Shown here in pieces: positions 38,602 to 44,323 of a stretch of 44,323 bases of DNA. The notes under the pieces were generated by a model. It worked only from the letters and a program-made list of their open reading frames with translations, had not been told where the DNA came from and did no database searches. The translations under genes and the position numbers were made by a program. Position 1 is the first letter of the stretch. Each line of letters starts with the position of its first letter. The stretch comes from Prochlorococcus sp. AG-436-C05 (lineage in GTDB: Bacteria; Cyanobacteriota; Cyanobacteriia; PCC-6307; Cyanobiaceae): contig QCPB01000002.1 of assembly GCA_003209795.1 (NCBI GenBank), forward strand, positions 1-44,323, written 5' to 3'.

Positions 38602-38812
38602 CGAAAGGTTCCTGATCAAGAAGATGAATATAATCAGAAGTTAATTCAGGTCTATTAATTGCTAAAGCTCTTAGTAAATGCCAATCTTTTAAGCCATCAA
38701 ATGGTGTGCTGTAGTTGTCATCTTCTAATCTGTTCGCAAGTTCAAGAGTCATTTCTTCAGTAAAAGAATTTACAAGTTCTTCACTTATTTTGTTTTCATC
38801 TATAAATTTCAT
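38591..38812 (-). CDS. Small acidic cyanobacterial protein, possibly DUF2555
   Basis: A 73-residue acidic, helical protein (ISEELVNSFTEEMTLELANRL; FDGLKDWHLLRALAINR) that resembles the small DUF2555 proteins of cyanobacteria; this is from memory of the family and not certain. No membrane segment and no cysteine. It overlaps the start of coaBC by 11 bp and is the promoter-proximal gene of that pair, so the two are coupled. Function unknown. Confidence 0.7.
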   Translation of the reverse strand: MKFIDENKISEELVNSFTEEMTLELANRLEDDNYSTPFDGLKDWHLLRALAINRPELTSDYIHLLDQEPFDEN

Positions 38813-39034
38813 ATTGAGAATTAGTCAATATATTTATCAATAATAAAGCCTAAAGGAATTTTTTAATATGAAGAAGCTTATTAATTGAAAATTTTCAAAA
38901 TTATTTTAAATAACTTTTAGATGAAAAATTTACTAATTAATTTAATAAATTTATCTTCATTTTTGGTTATAAATTTTTAAATTCTCTTTAATAAAAAAAT
39001 ATTTCCTTAAAATATTCACATTGAAGTAGTAATT

Positions 39035-39235
39035 ATGTCACAAGCAAAAAGGGAGCAAGTTGTTAGTCATTTGCGCTATTTAAGACAAGAATTAAGAGAA
39101 ATTCAATTAGGTATTAACGATGACGGACTTTTGCCTGAACCTGGAGAACTAAGAGGAATTATGGCACAGATGGAGGCTTTACTTGTATTAGTAGAAACTA
39201 ATACTAAAGTTCAATCAGGTTCAGATGCCATTTAG
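39035..39235 (+). CDS. Small conserved-looking helical protein
   Basis: A 66-residue protein, not recognised. It reads as two amphipathic helices (KREQVVSHLRYLRQELREI; GELRGIMAQMEALLVLVE) joined by a Gly/Asp/Pro turn, with no cysteine or membrane segment. ATG start at 39035. It lies 26 bp before the ycf20-like gene and may share its transcript. The upstream 222 bp contain only AT-rich DNA with no gene that I can support. Confidence 0.65.
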   Translation: MSQAKREQVVSHLRYLRQELREIQLGINDDGLLPEPGELRGIMAQMEALLVLVETNTKVQSGSDAI

Positions 39236-39261
39236 TTCTAAAATTAATAATAAACATAACA

Positions 39262-39603
39262 ATGGTCATTAAACCGCAAAAAACAAATTTTCAAATAAAT
39301 GTTCTAAGCAACCTTAATAAACTAAGTTCTTGGGCTGAAAATCCATGGCGTAGATATTCTTTAGCATTAATAGTTCTTTTATTTGGAAATTTTGTGGGTA
39401 GTCAACTTGGTATGGTCAGCGCGGTGAAAAACTTAATGGATCCAGTGGCAGCTTTTTTATCAGTTATATTTCTTGAGATGTTAATAGGTTTAAGAAGAGT
39501 TTTTAGACATGATCGAACAAAAAAAACATTTCTTTTGTTAATAGATTTTTTAAGATATGGTTTATTTTATGGCTTCTTTACTGAATGTTTAAAGTTACTC
39601 TAA
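39262..39603 (+). CDS. ycf20: Ycf20 (DUF565) family membrane protein
   Basis: A 113-residue protein with the Ycf20 layout. The [20 protein letters not shown] signature contains the first membrane helix, [20 protein letters not shown] forms the second, and a third hydrophobic segment lies near the C-terminus. Ycf20 homologues occur in cyanobacteria and plastids; a plant member affects thermal energy dissipation, but the molecular role is not established. Start at the ATG at 39262. Its last 9 bases overlap convergent pyrB, and a 13-bp inverted repeat follows the stop. Confidence 0.82.
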   Translation: MVIKPQKTNFQINVLSNLNKLSSWAENPWRRYSLALIVLLFGNFVGSQLGMVSAVKNLMDPVAAFLSVIFLEMLIGLRRVFRHDRTKKTFLLLIDFLRYGLFYGFFTECLKLL

Positions 39604-40623
39604 ATCTTGATTATTTACTTTATTTAATAAATAAAGTAAAGCCATTCTTATTGGAATTCCATTTGAAACTTGATTATTAATTAGGCAATTAGGATATTCA
39701 TCCACTATTCTGTTACTAATTTCCACACCTCGATTTATAGGTCCTGGATGAAGAACAGGAACATCTTTACTATTCAAAGATAATTTTTCTGATGTTAAGC
39801 CATAATCATCACTATAAGAATCAATACTGCTTAATAAATTCTCCATCATTCTTTCTTTTTGTAATCTTAAGACAATAATTGCATCAGCAATTTTTATGGA
39901 TTCATCCAATGACCTAGAAATTGTAATTGATCCTCTTGATTTAACAGGGTCCTCTAATTGATTTGGAGGAGGACTATTTAGAAAATTAATTAATTTATCA
40001 GGTATTAATGTTGGAGGACCACATAAAATTGTGTCTGCGCCAAATGCACTCAAAGCCCAAAGATTCGATCTGGCCACCCTCGAATGATTAACATCTCCAA
40101 TAATTAAAATTTTTTTAGAATTTAAAACTTCTGGATTTAGTAATTTTGGGGAAAAGAATTTAATTAATGTATAAATGTCTAACAATCCTTGACTTGGATG
40201 ACTATGTAATCCATCCCCTGCATTGAGTACCGATGTCTTGAAATTTAAAGCATCAAGATTTTTAGTGATCTCAAAAGTTATATAACTTGATGGATGTCTT
40301 ATAACTAATATATCTGCTCCCATAGCAGAATACGTGATTGCTGTATCTATAATTGTTTCACCCTTCGCTAAAGAGCTTGAGGCTGGAGAAAAGGTTTGCA
40401 CATCTGCAGAGAGCCTTTTAGCAGCTAGCTCAAAGCTATTTCTGGTTCTCGTGCTAGCTTCAAAAAATAAAGATGTAACCAAGACCCCCTGTAAGGCCGG
40501 TATTTTTTTTGTCCCAGCATCCTTAAGTGAGTCAAATCTATTGGCCAATTCAAATACTGATTTGTAATCTTCAACTGAAAAATTCGCTAATGTGTGGATA
40601 TGTTTATGAGGCCAAACTTGCAT
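39595..40623 (-). CDS. pyrB: Aspartate carbamoyltransferase catalytic subunit
   Basis: Makes carbamoyl-aspartate from carbamoyl phosphate and aspartate, the committed step of pyrimidine synthesis. The 342 residues show the carbamoyl-phosphate loop STRTR (57-61) in [19 protein letters not shown] in [14 protein letters not shown], and the C-terminal [11 protein letters not shown]. It appears as the catalytic chain only; no pyrI is nearby. Its ATG overlaps the stop of the glycosylase gene by one base (TAATG), indicating coupling. Confidence 0.97.
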   Translation of the reverse strand: MQVWPHKHIHTLANFSVEDYKSVFELANRFDSLKDAGTKKIPALQGVLVTSLFFEASTRTRNSFELAAKRLSADVQTFSPASSSLAKGETIIDTAITYSAMGADILVIRHPSSYITFEITKNLDALNFKTSVLNAGDGLHSHPSQGLLDIYTLIKFFSPKLLNPEVLNSKKILIIGDVNHSRVARSNLWALSAFGADTILCGPPTLIPDKLINFLNSPPPNQLEDPVKSRGSITISRSLDESIKIADAIIVLRLQKERMMENLLSSIDSYSDDYGLTSEKLSLNSKDVPVLHPGPINRGVEISNRIVDEYPNCLINNQVSNGIPIRMALLYLLNKVNNQDLE

Positions 40624-41246
40624 TACGCTTTAAAAGATAAATGATTTGTTGATTTTTTTAATTTAGGTGTTCTGTCACCTTTTACTCTTTTGCTTACACT
40701 TCTACTACTTTTTAGATACCAACGCCATTTTATATTTTTTGCTTTAGTTATGCCAATTCTCGTAGTTTGAACAAGATCTTTGTTTTGAATATTTGATTCT
40801 CTTTTAGCAATCCACAAAGAGTTATTTTCAAGAACTTTAAGATAATCCAATGAAATATCTATACCAAATGTTTTCGTAACTAGGCCTGGGCCAGACGCTA
40901 ACCTTTCGTTTTTATCTGAAATAGAAACGGCTCTAATTAAAACTCCACTTGCAAAGTTCTCTCTATCAGTAACTATATTTAAACAATGATGAATTCCATA
41001 AGATTTGTAAATATAAAACCTTCCAGGTTCGCCAAATAATGATTTATTTGATTTCGTCATTTTATGGTGACCATGACAAGCTTCTTCTTCTTGTGAATAA
41101 GCTTCAGTTTCAACAATAATTCCTTTGATTAGGCCCTTTTCATGATTATTGCTTATAAGCTGGCATCCTATTAAATCAGGAGCAACATGCTTAGAGTGCC
41201 TATAAAAAAAAGTTTTAGAAAAAAAATGTTCTACTATTTTTAAATA
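40623..41246 (-). CDS. mpg: 3-methyladenine DNA glycosylase (AAG/MPG family), start unresolved
   Basis: Base-excision repair glycosylase of the AAG/MPG fold. The first ATG in the frame is at 41060, but family homology continues upstream: GIIVETEAY with the catalytic Glu, and before it [11 protein letters not shown] and FFYRHSK, reaching 41210. Truncation at 41060 would delete the catalytic Glu. The frame is open up to the stop at 41247-41249, yet contains no ATG, GTG or TTG upstream of 41060. The coordinates given are the open frame. Explanations are a rare start (ATA at 41237), or a length change in one of the two T8 runs (minus strand, about 41204-41211 and 41218-41225). Downstream residues [22 protein letters not shown] are typical. 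Confidence 0.8.
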   Translation of the reverse strand, partial: YLKIVEHFFSKTFFYRHSKHVAPDLIGCQLISNNHEKGLIKGIIVETEAYSQEEEACHGHHKMTKSNKSLFGEPGRFYIYKSYGIHHCLNIVTDRENFASGVLIRAVSISDKNERLASGPGLVTKTFGIDISLDYLKVLENNSLWIAKRESNIQNKDLVQTTRIGITKAKNIKWRWYLKSSRSVSKRVKGDRTPKLKKSTNHLSFKA

Positions 41247-41395
41247 TTAATCTAGTTATATTTTTAGCGTTCAAATACTTTCAAGTCTAGTTTTTTAGTT
41301 AGGAAAACTAAAATTAATTTTTAGAAAAGATTTTGTAATTTATGTTTATCAGTTTTTGAAATTCAAAGCATGATTACATAAACTAGTTAAATATC

Positions 41396-41431
41396 AAAGT
41401 ATTATTTAAAGTATTATTTAAAGTATTATTT
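41396..41431. repeat. Three perfect tandem copies of a 12-bp unit
   Basis: AAAGTATTATTT occurs three times without a mismatch (41396-41407, 41408-41419, 41420-41431), ending 23 bp before the gatC ATG. It would sit in the promoter or leader of gatC. Confidence 0.9.
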
Positions 41432-41454
41432 ATAGAACATTCAATTGAATTAAT

Positions 41455-41748
41455 ATGACTAGAATCAGTAAAGAGGAAGTAAAAAAAGTAGCTCAATTGG
41501 CAAGGCTAGAGTTAAACGAGGATGAAATCAATAATCATGCAGAACAATTAGCAAAAATATTAGATTATATAAAACAACTAGATCAAATTAATACCGAAAA
41601 CATTCCTTGTACAACAAGAGCTATTGAGGTTATTAATGTATTGAGAAAGGATGAAAGGAGAAATTATATCAATTCTGAAGACCTATTAGATTTAGCTCCA
41701 TCAAGAGAAGACAATTTTTTTAAAGTACCTAAAATTATTAGCGAGTGA
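41455..41748 (+). CDS. gatC: Glutamyl/aspartyl-tRNA amidotransferase subunit C
   Basis: Small subunit of GatCAB, which amidates Glu-tRNA(Gln) (and Asp-tRNA(Asn) in some bacteria). The 97 residues carry the family pattern EEVKKVAQLARLELNEDE near the N-terminus, the helix EQLAKILDYIKQLDQINTE and the C-terminal tail APSREDNFFKVPKII. gatA and gatB are not in this window, so the genes are dispersed. It ends one base from the stop of convergent crtR. Confidence 0.95.
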   Translation: MTRISKEEVKKVAQLARLELNEDEINNHAEQLAKILDYIKQLDQINTENIPCTTRAIEVINVLRKDERRNYINSEDLLDLAPSREDNFFKVPKIISE

Positions 41749-41749
41749 A

Positions 41750-42769
41750 TTAACTTTTCCCTATAGCTGTTTTATTAATCAATTTCAATAAAAATTTCTT
41801 TAGTTTAAAGCCTGGATATAAATTGATAATTTTTCTTAACTTACCCTTTTTTTCTTTGTGACTCCTTATACCTATTAATAAGTCATAAATAAAGTTAAAA
41901 ATATCCTCCTTGCTTTCAAAAATGCCTACTCTTTGCGGAGATCCTTTTATATCCAATAATTGCTTGGTTTTTTCGTATGCAATTTTGTATTCAAACCACG
42001 GAATTGAAGGCCAAAGATGATGTATTAGATGATAATTCTGACCCATAATTAGTAAATTCATAAATTTACTTGGATAAACTCTTGCATTTAACCATTTGTT
42101 CCTTGAACGAAATGGCCTGTGAGGAAGATAATCAAAAAAGATCCCCAAAGTAACTCCCACCATTAATGCAGGACCAAACCACAAATTATAAATTATATTC
42201 ATAAAGTCAAACTTTATTCCAGCCAAAATAATTGTTATAAAAATGGATCTCTCTATGCCCCATTGAAGTAATTCATATTTTTTCCAAAGTTTTCTTTGAA
42301 AGAAAAACACTTCATGGTAAAAGAATCTTGGTGCGATTAGCCAAATGGGACCAAAAGTACTGACAATATGGTCAGGGTCATTCTTAGGATGATTTACGTG
42401 AATATGATGTTGTAAATGTACTCTTGTAAAAACTGGAAAACTGAATCCTAAGAGTATTGCTGATCCATGACCCATCGCTTGGTTGATCCAAGGGACTGGA
42501 TGTGCGGCCTTATGACATGCGTCATGTATTACTGTACCCTCAATATGCAAAGCTAAAAAAGCTGTTGCAACTAATAAAGGCAAAGGCCAAACACCTCTAT
42601 ACCATTGCCATATGCTTAGAAAAGCCAGAAAATAACCAGCAAAAAATAACCCTAATGTTGGATTCCAAAAACTTGGTGGATCTACATAATTTTTTATCTC
42701 CTTTTGCCAATTGAATGCTTCTGAAGAATTAGGAATGTTTTTTTTATTTTTACTAGATAATTTGGAAAT
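41750..42769 (-). CDS. crtR: CrtR-type beta-carotene hydroxylase, non-canonical start
   Basis: Membrane di-iron hydroxylase of the fatty-acid-desaturase-like family that adds hydroxyls to beta-ionone rings, giving zeaxanthin. Histidine clusters are present: HDACH, HLQHHIHVNH and YHLIHH. The first conventional start (TTG at 42583) lies inside a membrane helix; the frame continues upstream with clear protein sequence (FNWQKEIKNYVDPPSFWNPT and a membrane span). No ATG, GTG or TTG exists there before the stop at 42785-42787. ATT at 42769 (339 residues) or ATA at 42781 is proposed. An A8 run (minus strand, 42738-42745) could instead hide a frameshift. Confidence 0.85.
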   Translation of the reverse strand: MSKLSSKNKKNIPNSSEAFNWQKEIKNYVDPPSFWNPTLGLFFAGYFLAFLSIWQWYRGVWPLPLLVATAFLALHIEGTVIHDACHKAAHPVPWINQAMGHGSAILLGFSFPVFTRVHLQHHIHVNHPKNDPDHIVSTFGPIWLIAPRFFYHEVFFFQRKLWKKYELLQWGIERSIFITIILAGIKFDFMNIIYNLWFGPALMVGVTLGIFFDYLPHRPFRSRNKWLNARVYPSKFMNLLIMGQNYHLIHHLWPSIPWFEYKIAYEKTKQLLDIKGSPQRVGIFESKEDIFNFIYDLLIGIRSHKEKKGKLRKIINLYPGFKLKKFLLKLINKTAIGKS

Positions 42770-42942
42770 TGTTTGTTGTATTCTTTAGCTAATATAACTA
42801 ATAATTTAGGATGATTGCATTACTAAAATAAAAAAAATTTCTAATTTGATAGAAGATTGTATTTTTTTTTATGTATCAGATTAATCATCTTAAGTTAAAA
42901 ATATTTTTAATATATACCTCTTTAAACTAAAATTTTATATAT

Positions 42943-43024
42943 GCGGTCGTGGCGGAATTGGTAGACGCGCGAGTTTTAGGTACTCGTATCTTCGGGTGTG
43001 GGAGTTCAAGTCTCCCCGACCGCA
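42943..43024 (+). tRNA. tRNA-Leu (anticodon UAG)
   Basis: An 82-base class II tRNA. The acceptor stem GCGGTCG pairs with CGACCGC, followed by discriminator A; the D-loop is GCGGAATTGGTAGACGC; the anticodon stem CGAGT/ACTCG encloses loop TTTAGGT (anticodon TAG). There is a variable arm of about 13 bases (TATCTTCGGGTGT), and the T-arm is GGGAG-TTCAAGT-CTCCC. No CCA is encoded and no intron is present. Confidence 0.97.
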
Positions 43025-43100
43025 TTTAAGGGAACTCTGATACTAGGTTATTTTGGGCTTCCAAATTAATTATAATGTATTTAATTCCTAAATTAATATT

Positions 43101-43541
43101 TTGATAATTTACTTAGGTTCTTTTTATATTTTATTAGGCTCAATCTTTTTATTTATACCTTTAATTTATTTAGAAGTTGGTAGACCAAAAGACTTAATAA
43201 AAGCTTTTTTAAATTTATTAATTGGAATAATTTTAATTATTAATAATAATTTCTTTGATAATTCATTTATTGCAATTTTCCTGATTGTAACAGCATTATT
43301 TCTTTTTTATTTGGTAGAAATTTTTTCATCGAGATGGAATCAATTGACAGATCAAGAAAAAAGTAAATTAACTACTTTAGTAGAATTTAAGAAGAATATT
43401 TCAAAAATATCAGAGGCGATTACCCTTGCGGTTAGAAATTTAAAGAATTCTCTAAACTTTTTTAAGTTTGATAGAAATAATAAAAATTTAAATACAAAAA
43501 TATGGGTAAGAAATGATAAGAATGATAATATAAAGTCTTAA
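43101..43541 (+). CDS. Ycf66-like small membrane protein
   Basis: A 146-residue protein with three hydrophobic segments in the first 75 residues (LGSFYILLGSIFLFIPLIYL; FLNLLIGIILII; FIAIFLIVTALFLFYLVEI). The final segment runs into an EIFSSRW boundary resembling Ycf66 proteins of cyanobacteria and plastids; the C-terminal half is soluble, Lys/Asn-rich and poorly conserved in appearance. The Ycf66 assignment is by general resemblance only. Start is a TTG at 43101; no better start exists in frame. It lies between tRNA-Leu and ileS. Confidence 0.6.
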   Translation: MIIYLGSFYILLGSIFLFIPLIYLEVGRPKDLIKAFLNLLIGIILIINNNFFDNSFIAIFLIVTALFLFYLVEIFSSRWNQLTDQEKSKLTTLVEFKKNISKISEAITLAVRNLKNSLNFFKFDRNNKNLNTKIWVRNDKNDNIKS

Positions 43542-43660
43542 AATTAAATCAAATAGTTATCTTCGGTATGAATAAAAAAACAAAAGCCAATTTAGAAATA
43601 ATGAAATTATCAAGAAATAAAAATAATTAAATAATGTGATTTATTACCAAGATTTTTATT

Positions 43661-44323
43661 ATGAGATCTAACAATAACAAAGAAAAAAAATCTGATTTTT
43701 CTTATAAAGAAACTTTAAATTTACTAAAAACGGATTTCTCAATGCGAGCTAATTCGGTTGTAAGAGAGCCAGATATTCAGCATTTTTGGTCAAAGAATAA
43801 GATTGATTTGCAATTAGGTTCAGATAATTCAGGAAAAACATTCACATTGCATGATGGCCCGCCTTATGCAAATGGTCCACTTCATATGGGTCATGCTTTA
43901 AATAAGGTTTTAAAAGACATAATTAATAAATATAAAACCTTAAAAGGATTTAAAGTACATTTTGTTCCTGGTTGGGATTGCCATGGATTACCTATTGAAT
44001 TAAAAGTGCTTCAGAATTTGAGTTCTAATGAAAGAAAGAATTTAAATACTCTTGGGTTAAGAAAAAAAGCTACAGATTATGCATATATTCAGATTAATAA
44101 TCAAATGGAGGGGTTTAAAAGATGGGGAATTTGGGGAGATTGGAATAATCCATACTTAACTCTTCAAAAGAATTATGAAGCTGCCCAGATTGGAGTCTTT
44201 GGAAAGATGTTCTTAAATGGATATATATATAGAGGTCTGAAACCTGTTCATTGGAGCCCTAGTTCTAGAACTGCACTTGCAGAAGCAGAATTAGAATATC
44301 CAGAGGAGCATTATTCTAAAAGT
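43661..44323 (+). CDS. ileS: Isoleucyl-tRNA synthetase (5' part, runs off window)
   Basis: Charges tRNA-Ile. The first 221 codons are present: an N-terminal helix with [18 protein letters not shown], then [20 protein letters not shown] containing the HIGH-class motif HMGH (75-78), [12 protein letters not shown], and [16 protein letters not shown]. This class I synthetase is normally about 960 residues, so roughly three quarters lie beyond the window, including KMSKS and the editing domain. Start at the ATG at 43661. Confidence 0.97.
   Translation, partial: MRSNNNKEKKSDFSYKETLNLLKTDFSMRANSVVREPDIQHFWSKNKIDLQLGSDNSGKTFTLHDGPPYANGPLHMGHALNKVLKDIINKYKTLKGFKVHFVPGWDCHGLPIELKVLQNLSSNERKNLNTLGLRKKATDYAYIQINNQMEGFKRWGIWGDWNNPYLTLQKNYEAAQIGVFGKMFLNGYIYRGLKPVHWSPSSRTALAEAELEYPEEHYSKS

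Noticed and set aside
41293-41313. TTTTAGTT/AACTAAAA hairpin upstream of gatC
   Set aside because: Weak AT-only stem without T-tract context or a gene end to serve.
42788-42860. Minus-strand open stretch upstream of crtR reading HPKLLVILAKEYNKQF
   Set aside because: Looks protein-like but has no start codon and lies in a different frame from crtR; kept only as a possible part of the frameshift alternative.
43568-43630. 20-codon ATG frame between the Ycf66-like gene and ileS
   Set aside because: Lys/Asn-dominated composition expected from AT-rich DNA and no ribosome-binding site.

Overview
The window is a gene-dense, AT-rich piece of a cyanobacterial chromosome, almost certainly a high-light-adapted Prochlorococcus. 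Supporting this are the very low GC content, intergenic gaps of a few bases or overlaps, psbA and psbO, a CP12, Ycf20- and Ycf66-like proteins, a bicA-sbtA-sbtB bicarbonate uptake operon, and a CrtR-type beta-carotene hydroxylase. No insertion sequence, integrase, CRISPR array or phage gene is visible, so this looks like core chromosome.

Layout. 1-1761 (minus): an RluD-like pseudouridine synthase cut by the window edge, and the ribosome-assembly GTPase YlqF. 1976-5044: pgk, a secreted hypothetical protein and murG. 5023-8031 (minus): a CobC/CobD-type aminotransferase, pyrD and rnhA. 8079-14218 (minus): the ribosomal/transcription cluster secE-nusG-rplK-rplA-rplJ-rplL, preceded by a ClpB-type AAA+ disaggregase. 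14483-18974: eno, a UbiB/ABC1 kinase with a small partner gene, and a thioredoxin-reductase-like flavoprotein. 19000-22080 (minus): bicA-sbtA-sbtB. 22301-27474 (plus): hemB, a VOC protein, mutS2, obg and a small hypothetical. 27544-29770: cp12, a Xi-class GST and an aspartoacylase-like gene. 29888-31348: a 42-residue gene missed by length filters, then psbA with its leader and terminator. 31408-37129: aroC, a divergent KDPG-aldolase-like gene, ftsH, sat and psbO. 37345-41246: coaBC with a small upstream gene, two small plus-strand genes including ycf20, pyrB, and a 3-methyladenine glycosylase. 41455-44323: gatC, crtR, tRNA-Leu(UAG), a Ycf66-like membrane protein and the start of ileS.

Together the genes cover inorganic carbon import, Calvin-cycle control and lower glycolysis (bicA/sbtAB, cp12, pgk, eno), photosystem II (psbA, psbO and probably ftsH for D1 turnover), pigment and cofactor synthesis (hemB, crtR, coaBC, cobC-like), translation (ribosomal proteins, gatC, ileS, tRNA-Leu, obg, ylqF), and pyrimidine, aromatic and sulfur assimilation (pyrD, pyrB, aroC, sat).

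The points most worth a second look are these: the thioredoxin-reductase homologue lacks both NADPH-binding motifs; crtR and the glycosylase gene have no canonical start codon in their full-length frames; a 42-residue ORF with a good ribosome-binding site lies beside psbA; SbtB and CP12 both lack regulatory cysteine elements; the KDPG-aldolase-like protein lacks a usual substrate arginine; and several structured leaders are visible. No wholly new multi-gene system was found.
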